NCBI GenBank assembly: GCA_009667805.1
Contig: CM019069.1
Coordinates: forward strand, 57,292,422 to 57,356,421
From: Leptobrachium leishanense
Lineage: Eukaryota > Chordata > Amphibia > Anura > Megophryidae
Direction of reading: 5' to 3'
DNA length: 64,000 nucleotides
Shown: positions 36,750 to 48,111 of the stretch, piece by piece
Layout: the number at the start of each line of letters is the position of its first letter
Position numbering within the stretch: position 1 is the stretch's first letter
Position numbers and translations under genes: made by a program
The notes under the pieces: generated by a model
Database searches by the model: none
Told to the model about the DNA's origin: nothing
What the model saw: the letters and a program-made list of their open reading frames with translations, nothing else

Positions 36750-37033
36750 CTGAGTAAGTGTTTTTCAGAGCGGAAGGAACATCCGTGAGAGTGGACGATC
36801 CTTCCACTCTGACGCCCGTGAGGCCACCTTGCTAAGTGCGGTTAGTGCGCTCGGCATGCGCGTTGCAGCTCCAAATGCGCGTCGTAGTGGTTCAATGGGG
36901 AGCCTTTCAGCAGAGCTGCCATAGTGCATGTGCTACAGTGTGTGGCCGGCCCGTCGAAATGTCACAACGCTGCGATGGGCATCGGAAGGCACGTCAGTAT
37001 GGGTGCACATAGTGCGCTTGTCTGACACTGGCC
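36750..37033. mobile_element. PIF/Harbinger-like MITE, family H4, copy 2, left end damaged
   Basis: Matches 12582-12915 (GGAAGGAACATCCGTGAGAG near the left, then TGCGCTTGTCTGACACTGGCC at the right). The left tip is missing. Just before it, TTGTCTGACCCCGGCC followed by TTA (36721-36740) is the right tip of another Harbinger-like element. Confidence 0.65.
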
Positions 37034-40000
37034 TTAATATGGGCGGTTGCTGATTGAGGATGCTGGGTGTTGTGAAGCAATGTGACCATCAACAATTCTT
37101 ATGAAGCACAAGAAATCCAGACGATTACTGATTATAAAGTCATAGAAAGGTAGCGGCAGTTACTGACACTTGCCAAAACCTACAATTACTGAATCTGCCG
37201 ATAAACATCAGATCTATGCGAGGAATGCTTGTTAACACAACATGTTTCTTAGCACATTCATCATCCTTTTGTAGGAACATTTAACTACTACTGTATGTAC
37301 AGTGGGAAGATAACATTGTATCACATAACCACCGAGTTAACATCAAGGTATCCTTAAGAATTTCAAGCACTATCTCCCAAGGCCTTCTTGGTACAGCTAG
37401 ACCGTATCTTTTCAATGTTACTGGACAATAGGCGGCTGTTATTGTAACCAACTTGACTGATAGTATTAAGAATACTTTACTTTATTGATCACTTGACATT
37501 GAGAAGGAAAAAAAGCAAGCTATGGATTAATCTCAGAGAAGCTTTCACGAGCAAACATAGACCCACATAGAGGCAAAAGCAAAGTGCGACTTCGTATCAG
37601 TAAAATGTATTAATATGACTCAATAAACAATACGTTTAAGCCGTCAACATTACTCAACACTATAATATGTTTAAAAAGATATAGCATTTCGAGGGAAACT
37701 TGTTTGTGATAGATTTACTCTCAAATTTAAAGACTTGGACGATAGACATGTATTATCTGCCTTAAAACGATTCCGTAATCATCCCACTGGAATTCGTGAA
37801 AATGTTTCCTGTATGAAAAAAATAGTTATTAGACGGATAAAAGGATATATATCTGTAACGCTAGCGTACCCCTTGGGAACAGCCTGGTGGAAAACAGAGG
37901 GTTATGGAAGACAGGCGGCCCTGGTCCTTAATGAGACAGACCAGACTATGTGTTGAAGGAAGAGACAAGCCTTGCTTTTGAGATAGAAAGAAAAGATCAC
38001 TAAAAGGTATAGGCATAGAAACAACTGGAATCCATACGCTCACACCTTCTCTTTATGCAGACACTCCACTCATCACTTCTCGGGAAATCATTTCTCCGGT
38101 TTTATTGCTGATGAAGCTGAGGGAAATGGACTGAAAATAACCCAAGGATACTGGGATACTCCCTTTTTTAAAAAAAAACGTGCATTTAACTGGAACGCTG
38201 ACCAAAACCGTTTTGTTTTAATGAAGAGCATGTTTAAAATATAGCTTAAACATATTAGTCTGGTACGCTCATTACGAATGGAACGTCTGGCTGCATTTTC
38301 TAAAGTAGAAAAATGAGAACGGATACTGATCCAAATTATATCGCATTAACTTCGTTTCATTAACATATTCTTAAAAAAATACTAAGTAAAGAAGTAAAAC
38401 TGGTTATTCTTCAGCATTTTGGTTTCCAAGTGTCCTTAATTAATCCGTATTTTAAGCCCAACTTCTTTTGCTCCTTTTGTTTATCTTGATATCCCTCCAT
38501 AGATTTGTAGCTGCAGAGCAATAAAATGGCAAGTAAACATTCATAATAGTTTAAAGACTCTGAAACTGGTGTAAATTGGATACACATGTATAAATTCTAA
38601 ATACTTCAGGGCAACATCTTTCATATGTAACATGGTGGAATGTGTGTTACAAGTATGAGCAGACCCGGACAGTCAGATACGATGACACCAGAGACTATAA
38701 ACCCCCCCACCACCATCATCGCAATGGTGGCCAAAAGGGAATGGATTATTCAACAATATTGTAGGGCTAAAGAAGTATAGAAGAGGCCTGTCAACAACCC
38801 CTCCTACGAGACTACAACTCCCATGATTCACTGGCCTTCTATTACATTCAAAGATCTCTGGGAACTGTAGGTATAAAGGGAACAGCTTGTGTCATAGGTT
38901 TATGTTACAATTTGGATGAGAGGAACCGAGTTAAAAAAAGAAAAGAAATTGACAGTCTGTTGGCTGTAATTCCATATTTTATTCCCTTTAAAAAGTCCCA
39001 GAATATTAGTGCTCTTTTTTCACTGTCAGAGAATAAGTTTTGACACCCTACTGCTTTATTGCTTTATTAGGAGCATATGTGGTTTTTGAATCAGCAGGAA
39101 AAAAGGAACAATCATCACGGAGGATCCAGATCATCAGCCACACGGTCAGCTGGACACATTCAGGCAGTTAGGTTGATCTGTTTTGACTGTGAAACATTGA
39201 TAATGGCTGTCATGGAAAGTGGTTTCACAGGAAACACCGACAGCGGTATGTTTCCACGTGAAGAAGCAGCGAGCGTGTCATGATTGCATGTCTTATTATC
39301 AGACAGTCCATGTCCTGCAATCAGAAAGGTACACAAGCTCCATTGAAATATATATATATATATATATAAAAAAAAAATACATATTGGACTTTTCCTCTAG
39401 AGAATAACTGGAAAATGAAAGGGGTAAATGGTTTAAATTGTATCGCTCATCTAGCAATTCTGCGTTAATTTTACAAATTCTTTCAAAAGAAGGACAAATA
39501 TATTTTATGTAACCGTAAAAAAAACAAAAGAAGGACCCTATTCCAGGTTTGTCATTATCAGAAGGCTGCGGTGTTTTACGTAGGAAACAACGTGCAGGTA
39601 GTGGATGAAAAACGAGCAATTCCAACCTTGCCCATTCTTCATTTGCAGCAGTAAAATTCCTTGAGTTTTAATGCTTGTTAAAATATACTATTTACGAGAT
39701 AGCAGGTTTTAAAAAATTGGTTGCCAAGACGTTAAAGTACAGATATACCTTTTTTAACATCTGAGAGTGCTAATATGGAACAAAGGGGATTAGACCTGGA
39801 AAAGAAGGCATTTCAAACCCAGCACAACAACAGTGAGGGACAATAAATAACATGGAAGAGGAAGACTTGAAGGAAACATGCTCTGGTAAAAGGTTATTGT
39901 CAGAGAGAGGTGAATGTGAGCTACGTGTTTAAGTTGATTGGGTATGGGTATTGATTACTTGTGAAGAAAGACTGTACGGATTTAAAATTTATGAGTAAGC

Positions 40001-40533
40001 AGCAAGTGTGTGGATTTACGGTAACCTGATTGGAAGTTAAGGCAAGAGGAGAGGCTGTGATGGGGAGAAACATTGCATGGAGAAGCGTGCAGCAACCCAA
40101 CAGGGAGCTGCCAAATGGTAAATATTGCTGGAGCCAGTAACCAAAAGTGGCTTCCTATTACTGGCTCCATTACAAGTGAGACACTGTTAGTAGTTTGATT
40201 TGTAATATGAGAGAGCCATTGCTACTGGCAGCAGTGTCCCTCACCGCCGCTGGTATCATTTCCTGGAGCCCATAGGGCTCCATGTAGTCGAGCACAAACC
40301 TGGAGCAATCTCACGTAATTGGGTTTGTGCAGGGTCAGTAGTGGGACACTGTGCGATCCAATGCCTTCTCTTGCCACAAGCAGCTGAAAATGGAAGAAAT
40401 ATTTCCCAGACGTCTGCACTGTGAGACCGCGGGGTAAATAAGGTTTCTTAATTATGTATTAATTTTTTTGCGTTTAAATGATTTTTCAAATGCAAAATCA
40501 CTTAACACCAGGTTCTCAGAGTTGGTATACATA
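37034..40533. other. no gene seen; microsatellite and hAT-MITE relic
   Basis: Long AT-rich stretch. An (AT)n tract is at about 39347-39368. CTACAACTCCCATGATTCAC near 38810 marks a decayed hAT-type MITE; about 40200-40390 resembles repeat G. I see no exon with supporting splice sites. Confidence 0.45.
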
Positions 40534-41363
40534 CAGGGTTATTCAAAGAGATTCAAAAAGTCACCGCACGTTCGGTGACTTTTCGTTCGCTTCAATTCGG
40601 TTCCTTTTGCCGATCCCATTGCAGGGAAAAGCTACCGCAAACCCGACGAAAACGAACCGCAAAACCCAGCGAATGCACGCCGAAAACCCACAAAAACATC
40701 TGGATTAACCTGCCGAAAGCCACGGAAAAACCCGAGCAGGAGCCGATCACCCGCAGCGCAGCCGCCGAGAAAGCCGAGGCCGCAGACAGAGCGAAGTGAA
40801 TAAATTAGAAAAACAGTTTGCATGGATGTTTGAAAAGCGAAACACTGTTTGCAATATAACTACTGAGCGAAAATGTCTGAAATTTACACAGGAGGTCCAG
40901 GGAATGATAATAAAGAGGGCTGTTACAGAAAAAATAAAAAAAATAAAAAAATTACGTTTTCTTAAGAAAAATGCTTAAAGTATCCTAAAAAATCTATAAA
41001 TAAAGAGACTCTTTACTGCAGAATTTTATAATGAACGGTTTATTAGATATTGAATTAAAACGGGAATATTTTTAACATGGAAGCCTATGGGATTCTCCTG
41101 AATAAATTTGCCGAATTAAACCACCGAATGGCAGGGCATTTCGGGAACCTTTCACTGCTGGTTTGTGTTCTCTGAATAGCCGAAGCATTGCTTTTTCATG
41201 GGGTTTTCACTGCCCTCGAACAGGCACCGAACAGGCAATTCACCAGGATTTGGCAAATTGCCTGCTCTCTGGATAGCCGAATGGCCAAGAAAGGTAACCA
41301 TACGCTGATTTTCAGAGTTCGGTTACCTTTCTCAAGCAATTCGGATCTCTTTGAATAACCCTG
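40534..41363 (+). mobile_element. GGGTTATTC-type MITE, family R2, copy 1
   Basis: 830 bp; ends CAGGGTTATTCAAAGAGAT and ATCTCTTTGAATAACCCTG, flanked by ATA on both sides (40531-40533, 41364-41366). Internal segment near 40985-41055 (AATAAAGAGACTCTTTACT) also occurs in the hAT element at about 16546. Confidence 0.82.
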
Positions 41364-41366
41364 ATA

Positions 41367-41782
41367 CTCTTTTTTTAATTCTGTCTTGAGACGAGAATAA
41401 TGAGCAACCGTGGAATCACTCTTTATTCTCCTGGTGGCCACAAATTAGAATTTCCTATACAATATATAGGAAGTGTTGCTTTTAGCTCAGCTGTCACAGC
41501 AGTCTTTTGTAAATTAACATTTCCAGCTTGGTTGGAATAGCAGTGAGCCATTAGTGTTAACGTGTGGGGCTGCTATTCTTAACGGCTCACTTGTTAACCA
41601 AATCGGATCTCCATGAATAGGACCCAAGGTGTGCACAATTAGATACACAATTTAAGGGATGAGATCAGCTACTAGGATGGACAGTGTCTCAGCATTCAAG
41701 TCTAGAACAGAAACCTGACCAGCATAAAAATTTAAATGTAGAAAGTTAAACATACAAAGTTTGCCCAAACCAAAAGCAACTT
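41367..41782. other. no gene seen
   Basis: AT-rich spacer; GTGAGCCATTAGTGTTAACG near 41544 and its rough complement near 41585 form a weak inverted repeat. Nothing else supported. Confidence 0.4.
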
Positions 41783-41892
41783 AAAGGGTTATTCAGAAAG
41801 CACTGAAATTACGTTCAGCACACTTCGGAGATTCCTAGTTCGCCGACCCTGCGGTGAATTCACTGTTCACCGGAGGGTCCTTAAGGTGTGCC

Positions 41893-42847
41893 CAGGGCAG
41901 CCATCAGAAATGATGGGGCCCCTTACTGAACCTCACGATGGGGCCCCCCCGGCACTCCCTCAACCTCTAACAGCTTTTCTCCCCCTTCAAAAAAAAAAGG
42001 ACATAACATAGCACCACAGCAATAAAACTCACAGTAATGTGCAGTGTGTATGAGTGTATCACAGAGCTCCACGGCAATAATACAGTAATGTGCATTGTGT
42101 ATGAATGTATCACAGAATCCACAGCAATAAATCTCACAGTAACGGGCTGTATATGATGGCCTTTGGTTCTGGGCCTGGTCCCTGGGCTGGGCCCTGGGTC
42201 TGGTTTGGGCCTTGGGGTCTGTGTCTTGGGCCCTGGGTCTGGGCCTTGGGTCTGGGCCTTGGGGTCTGGTCCCTGGGGCTGGACCTTGGGGTCTGGGCCT
42301 GGTCCCTGGGTCTGTGCTGTAGGCCCTGGGGCTGGGCCCTGGGGTCTGGACTCTGGGTCTAGGCTGGGCCTAGTCTCTGGGGTCTGGGCCCTGGGTCTGG
42401 TCCCTGAGTCTGGCCTCTGGTCCCTGGGTCTGGCCTCTGGGTCTGGGCTCTGGTCCCTGGGGTCTGGGCCCTGGCTCGTCACTCCACCGTCTTCCTTCCT
42501 TCAGCTCTTCTTTTCTTCTATTTTTTTCTTCAATCTTCTTTTCTTCTTGTCCTCAGCCCGGGCCCTCCGTCTCAGGTGCGCAGCTTCACTGACTGGAGGG
42601 GGCGGAGCCAAAGCAACATGCTTGGGAGGCCCCCACACGCTGCTCGGCCCTGCCCAGCCAGCCAGTGAAGCTGCCAGGAGCCGGAGGAGACACAGTGTCT
42701 CCTCCGGCTCCTGCAGCAGAGACACAGCTCTGGATTCGGACTCACAGAGTCCGATACCGGAGCTGTAAACGGGTGACGCCGCTGCCGACGGGGCCCCCTC
42801 GGGCCCCTTACGGCAGCATGGGGCGTAATACCCTGATGGCGGCCCTG
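41893..42847. mobile_element. hAT element (CAGGGCNGCCATCAG ends) with minisatellite core
   Basis: A perfect 8-bp duplication GGTGTGCC (41885-41892 and 42848-42855) flanks CAGGGCAGCCATCAG and CTGATGGCGGCCCTG. 955 bp, GC-rich, with long open frames on both strands that reflect composition rather than coding. Confidence 0.88.
42163..42480. repeat. GC-rich minisatellite, unit about 13 bp
   Basis: Irregular tandem array of units such as TCTGGGCCTTGGG and GGTCTGGGCCCTG. It keeps frames open for up to 200 codons (Gly/Leu/Trp-rich or Pro-rich), which should not be taken as a protein. Confidence 0.88.
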
Positions 42848-43185
42848 GGTGTGCCAAACTGCGCCGATCTGACCACTGAACTGCAGTATATAAAAAAACA
42901 AAACACGGAACTCTGCTATTCTTTAAAACAATATAAATGCATGAAAATGTGTAGAAGAAATAAAAAAGGTCCTATTAAAAATAATAAAATGGTCTGTTAG
43001 AGAATAAATAAACCAAAGCCTTTAAAATTGGAAATCAAAAATTTCACCAAAAAAAAAATCCAATACTAATTCCAAAACATAAATAAACAGACAGTTTGCT
43101 GAAAATAAAAAACCGGTTGAATAAAAAAAAAGATTGAAAACTATAATTTTTTTTGACATTGAATCCTATGGGATTCACCTGTTAA

Positions 43186-43693
43186 GGCTGGGGGTCAGAC
43201 AAGCGGTGGTAAGACCGGAAGAAACGTCCGTGAGAGTGGACGCTCCTTCCACTCGACGCCTGTCTGAAGCCTGTCTGGCCACCTCATTGAGCGCAGTTAA
43301 GTGCGCTCAGCGCTGCAAGGCTCCATCCTATGGAGTACATACATATCACCTGATACGGTGCCGTATCAGGTGATATGTATCTATTCTCTATGTTATTGGT
43401 TTAGGGGAAACCACTAAACTCTGGTACTGGCCATTGGGGTTCCTTGGTGGTGGAGACACGTTGTGTGGCGCTACATCATTTCTTTTGTCCATCCTATGGA
43501 GGATCGCGATTTGCAGCCCCGTCAACGTGCATCCTAGCACTTTGACGGGAAGGCTTGCTGCACGGACGCTGCACGGACACTGTCACGCACACAGTTCGTG
43601 CACGCGCAACAGCGTGTGACCAGCCCTGGCGCAGCATCACAATGCTGTGACGGACACCGGTAGGCACGTCAGTACGGGCACACATACGTTTAA
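43186..43693. mobile_element. PIF/Harbinger-like MITE, family H4, copy 3, enlarged by an insert
   Basis: Left GGCTGGGGGTCAGACAAGCG after TAA (43183-43185); interior matches 12582-12915. The usual right end is missing, replaced near 43694 by another left-type end (TAAGGCTGGGGTCAAACGAG). Contains the 152-bp insert at 43336-43487. Confidence 0.68.
43336..43487. mobile_element. 152-bp insert with 14-bp target duplication and a 20-bp palindrome
   Basis: TCCATCCTATGGAG stands on both sides (43322-43335, 43488-43501), while the sibling MITE at 12582 has the sequence once. Near its left end are perfect 20-bp arms (43339-43358, 43361-43380) with a 2-base loop. No poly-A tail. Long duplication suggests target-primed integration; source unknown. 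Confidence 0.72.
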
Positions 43694-44117
43694 GGCTGGG
43701 GTCAAACGAGCGCACTGTCGAACTGAATCACCAAAAAATGGGGCATTTCACTCACATTTCGGTGCAGTTTTACGTTCTCTGAATAGATTAACCATTTTAC
43801 TTCTGTATGGGACAATTTCACTGCCACCTGAAGGTCACAGTATCTCGTAAATCTGCGGCGAGCTGCACCGTATTTTGCTGTCAATTCGCTAGTATTTGGC
43901 AAATTTACGGCTTTCTGAATAGCCAAACTGCCAGATAATTGCACTGTACTGAGAAACTCACCGTTCGGTGCCCTTTGCTGGCAAGTTTGTCAGTCTTTTA
44001 CACACAGAAAATAACGATCCATAACTGAAACTTAGCCCTAGGTGTGGAAGCCTAATTTAATAATGGTGCAGAGATGGAAGCTTTCAATTAAAAATATGAG
44101 CAATATTCCATGGCTTA

Positions 44118-44516
44118 GGCTGGGGTCAGATGAACGCAGTGTGAACGTGCGTTTAGCCGCACTTAATTACGGCCATGGTAGCAGCAAATGACGTCCAATG
44201 ACTGCCAACATACAAAGTGCGGCCGCACAACGCAAGCGGCAAACTAACGCAATTTTGCAAGAACGTCTAACCGCTAGTACTGACGCACAGAGTGCGCTGC
44301 GGCGTGTGTGCGTGATTAGGAGACGTCAGACGCTGCACATGTCCGGCCAACATAATGTCCAGACACCCAAATTTTCCCGGTTTGGATCCGTATGAAATCA
44401 CGGCCTTAATTGCGCACCGTATTACCACTATCGCGTCTTCTGTCAAAAAGTGCGTCCATGCGTCCGGACGCACTTATTGACGGAAGATGCGAAAAATGCG
44501 TTAGTCTGACCTAGCC
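44118..44516 (+). mobile_element. PIF/Harbinger-like MITE, family H1, copy 4
   Basis: TTA on both sides (44115-44117, 44517-44519); ends GGCTGGGGTCAGATGAACGC and GCGTTAGTCTGACCTAGCC. Same orientation as the copy at 3831. Confidence 0.8.
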
Positions 44517-44519
44517 TTA

Positions 44520-45665
44520 AAGTTGTGATTACTTTTCAGAAACTCAAAGCTTGATTCAAGAGCTAAACAGTGAAGCCAGCCCTTTCTCCCCTTTTTCCAT
44601 GGAGTATATGAGAAAGAAAATAAAAAGAACAAAAAGCCCACAGATATTGTTGCTGAAATCGTAAATGGAACTCGCTTAACATTTAAGGGAGTCATTTTGG
44701 AAATGTTATCCAGAAAAACGGTAACGCTGAAGTCACTTGTTGCTACCTTGTTATCGACACATATTCATTATTTTGTGTCTATCAAATAAGCTAAACTTTA
44801 TTTAACATGACGGATTAGCTGTAGCCACTTAATTAATTGAAGAATACAATGCCTCTCAATATGTTCCAAAATCCCTTCAACACCCCAAAAGGCTGAATAT
44901 TTTTTTTGGAGAAGGACCGAGCGAAGGTAACGGAGACTGGATTTAACCTTCGCTGCATGGAAGGTTTGTGTAACGCCATGTGCAGCTCTTTGTTTCTGGG
45001 TAGCGTGAGATTTAACGTTGCCAATTAAAACAAGAACACCCTTTGCCAAGTTTGCTACGCTGATTATAATTAGTGGCCTATGACCTTCTACACATTTCAC
45101 ACATAATAATATCCAGATACGTAGGCCAATCTATACGTATAGGTACCCATTTGCAACAAAAAATGGAATGCATCTGTTCTGTGGCTAGACTGTAAATACC
45201 TTAAGGTCATGGTTTACGCTTTGACGTAGAACTCATGTTAAATAAACAGATTGTCAGTATTGTAATATATTGGTACATGGAGTTGTGAAAGCTGGATTTT
45301 ATATGCTTTATTACTGTTCATTTTTATGCTATTCTATTCGAGTAATATTACATTTTTCTCCTATATTTGAAGAGTTGGAAAAATTTACTCAAAAGTAGAG
45401 ATGGATACCGTATGATTTCATTGAACCCCTGCGTATTATAATATGTAACATTAATACTGACTTACCCTAAATTATATAAGTATGTAAATTTATCAGGGTT
45501 TACTTTAGGTGGATACCGGAGGGTCTTCTTTTTCCGATAGATATCATCAATTTACTCAACCTTGGTGTGTGGTCCAGTCCTGCCTTAACACAGTAACATG
45601 GTCGAAATGCGTTATTTTATCTAGCAGTAGAGGAGAGATGATGCTCTAAAAGCAATTAATTGCTA
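44520..45665. other. no gene seen
   Basis: AT-rich. Overlapping minus-strand frames at 44798-45100 lack motifs and splice context. Confidence 0.45.
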
Positions 45666-45669
45666 TTAA

Positions 45670-46253
45670 AGGGCCACTACCACCAAAAAAGGAAATGTTC
45701 GTTTGTGTTTATGTTGCTGATAACTTACATGTGCTTTGTTTTTTCTCTTTTATGTTTAAACTATATTTCTCTAGATGTGTCACTGGGTGCATCCATTGCG
45801 TCATATTTTGTGTTGTAAACTGCTCCCCACAGCATCTTTCCATCACTTTCTCCTCACTGTGTGGCTTTGGCCCTAGAATGGAGTATGGGTTGATCATTGT
45901 ATTGTGTGGTGTGGGATGTATTAACAGCCACCACCCCCCCCCCTGTGCTGTCCTTTGAAGCTCCAGGTCATATCTCAACCTTGAGAACAATAGACCTCCT
46001 GCAGCTTTATCTAAGCATACCCTCCGCCACCTCAACTGCTAAATACTGTAGATTAAATAAACAGCAGTAAAGAAAAGCTTTTGGTAATTGGTAATTTCTG
46101 AAAATGGAAGGGATAAGAAAACCTAATTTTATTTTTTATTTTTACATGTAATTACTTGAAACAAAGAAAAATAAAACCGCAGCATGTGTTTTATAAAGCG
46201 GTTTTTAATGCACAAGTAATCTAGTTACAGCGTATGTAAGTGGTAGTGTCCCT
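45670..46253 (+). mobile_element. T2/Kolobok-like MITE, copy 2, complete
   Basis: TTAA at 45666-45669 and 46254-46257; ends AGGGCCACTACCACC and AGTGGTAGTGTCCCT. The TTAAAGGG start with TTAA duplication matches the T2-MITE group described from Xenopus. No coding capacity. Confidence 0.78.
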
Positions 46254-46257
46254 TTAA

Positions 46258-46999
46258 ACTTAGGGATATCAATTCATAACTTTTTTGAGGTTTTACCTAG
46301 GCCACGGCGGATCTGGAGAACAAAATAGGATGTTTAAGTAATCTCTGATTAGAACAGTAACATATTAGACCTAAACGATCGCAAATTAATGGAGCCATAG
46401 CTTGTGTGGTGCATTAACGGTCTATTACAAACTAGTGTATAATAGGTATGCGAGCAGTGCTTTGATACCTCAAGTTCAAGAAGTCCATCACATGCATCTC
46501 AAAAAAACTTTGAGATGAACTTAAGATGGACTTAAATGTGTTGTAATCGAATTGAACGGGAGGTGAACGATCCCGTCACTTCCCTCTAATACCACCTGAA
46601 CAATAAATGCATATATATCGTAATATTTGACACGGGGCCCATTTTTACATCGTTTTCCCCAAATTTATTGTGGTCTCCAAATAGGAGATAGACAAACACC
46701 TTACAATATAAAATATTTGCCCACAGCCTCCCCGATGATAATAATGGATGTTACTGGGACAAGAAATGTATAATTTATATAGGGATTATACTTTATAACA
46801 GAAATCTCAAACTCTGCCCCCCCCCAGATGTTTCTGAATTACACCTCCCATGATTCCCTGGCCATTTATGGCATTCAAAGAATTCTGGGAATAGTATACC
46901 ATTAACATTGGGGGGGGGGGGTATGATTTGAGATACCTGCACTAAAACAGTCCAAAAAAAAATCTCAATCCTATTAGCTGCCCCTCCTGATGCAAACAG
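46258..46999. other. no gene; decayed hAT-type MITE near 46806-46937
   Basis: CTCAAACTCTGCCCCCCCCC and, inverted, GGGGGGGGGGGTATGATTTGAG bracket a TTACACCTCCCATGATTCC core. Poly-C and poly-G runs may be expanded tips. Otherwise AT-rich. Confidence 0.5.
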
Positions 47000-47113
47000 A
47001 TTATTAAAACAATATTCACTGTTTTGGAGTTACTTTGTATGCAAATGAGAGAGAAACTGACTGCTGATGTTGACAAGAGGATCTCACACCTATTTGATGA
47101 GCTCAGAACAAAG
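47000..47113 (+). CDS. candidate internal exon, 38 codons, unidentified
   Basis: Bounded by an acceptor-like CTGCCCCTCCTGATGCAAACAG at the left and a strong donor-like AAG|GTGAGT at the right. Length 114 is a multiple of three, and the frame (IIKTIFTVLE..., then KLTADVDKRISH and LFDELRTK) is open and helical-looking in composition. An in-frame stop lies just upstream (46988-46990), as expected for an intron. I do not recognise the protein. A chance match is quite possible for so short an exon, and the polypyrimidine tract is interrupted. Confidence 0.3.
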
Positions 47114-47536
47114 GTGAGTGGGTTTGATTGTTGTTCAGGGGATGAGATCAAAGCGGAGAAAGTAAGAGTTTCCTCTCAGAAACAAAGGGGTCCTTTAGGA
47201 ACATTAACTGGAATTGTGTGAGGTGAGACGAGATAGTGAACACTTGTGAAACACATTAGCAGCTCTCAATTGCTTTGTGTAGGAATAAGCATCCAGATGC
47301 AGGAAGTAGTACAGCGACAAATCTGGGAATATCTGGAAATATAAAATTCTTTACAGCCAAAGGTTATAATAATCAGCACACAATGGATTTCGAGTTGTAT
47401 CACTATAAGCGCAAGTGACACCGATTTGTTGCAGAAAACCAAATAACGCTCTGGTCCCATTTTCCATGGAAATATATACACACAATCCATAAAATATATA
47501 TTCTGCATTGTGACGTATATGTATTTATAGGGTGCC

Positions 47537-48111
47537 GAACAAAATCCCTACAGCCAGGTTCTCTAATGCCAACATCCCGATGGAAAACTTCCAGACAGAA
47601 CAGGTGCCGGACATACCAAGTTCCCTAACACTGCCAACTTCCAGACCTCCATAATCCCAGCGACTAACCCTAATAGTAACACCCTAACCCTAGGTTTAAG
47701 GGGGTTAGGGCTAGGTTTAGGTCAGTTAGGGCTAGGTTTAGGGGGTTAGGGTTATGGCTAAATTTAGGGGGTAGGGTTATGGCTCGGTTTAGGGAGGTTA
47801 GTGCTAGATTAAAGAGGGTTAGGGTTAGGGCTAGGTTTGGGTTGTTAGAGTTAGGGTTAGGGCTAGGTTTAAGGGGGGGTTAGGGTTAGGGCTAGGTTTG
47901 GGTTGTTAGAGTTAGGGTTAGGGCTAGGTTTAAGGGGGGGTTAGGCTTAGAGCTAGGTTTAGAGGGGGTTAGGGAGTAGAGTTAGGGAGTAGGGTTAGTG
48001 TTTGCCGCTGGGATTTTGGATGTCTGGAAGTTGGCCATCAGGGAGTTGGCCGTGTAGGGAAGTTGGCAGTCGGGATTTTGGCATTAGGGAACCTGGTTGT
48101 AGGGATTTCAA
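47537..48111. mobile_element. inverted-repeat element with degenerate telomere-like tandem core
   Basis: Left AAAATCCCTACAGCCAGG (47541) and right CCTGGTTGTAGGGATTT (about 48092) are complementary; further in, CCAACTTCCAGACCTCCATA and its near-complement TTTTGGATGTCTGGAAGTTGG pair. Arms run about 120-150 bp. The core holds the array listed next. Terminal duplication not resolved. Confidence 0.75.
47666..48000 (+). repeat. degenerate telomere-like minisatellite
   Basis: Repeated GGGTTAGGGCTAGGTTTA units with variants (GGGTTAGGGTTAGGGCTAGG). A longer unit of about 60 bp is duplicated almost exactly at about 47816-47945 (TTTGGGTTGTTAGAGTTAGG occurs twice). G-rich on the plus strand. Confidence 0.85.

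Larger units (their letters stand above)
41783..43926. mobile_element. GGGTTATTC-type MITE, family R3, copy 1, with three nested insertions
   Basis: Left AAGGGTTATTCAGAAAGC, right GGCTTTCTGAATAGCC. It holds a hAT (41893-42847) and an H4 Harbinger-like MITE (43186 onward) that itself contains a 152-bp insert. The sibling at 63827 shows uninterrupted sequence at the hAT site (GGGTCCCGGAACTGCGCCG). Right boundary approximate. Confidence 0.68.

Noticed and set aside
42163..42768. Plus-strand frame of 201 codons and overlapping minus-strand frame of 171 codons
   Set aside because: Both arise from a GC-rich 13-bp tandem array within a hAT element; composition is periodic and no domain is seen.
43336..43487. 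Small nuclear or nucleolar RNA gene
   Set aside because: Compared from memory with U1-U6, U12 and box H/ACA features; no match, and the perfect hairpin does not resemble a guide RNA fold.
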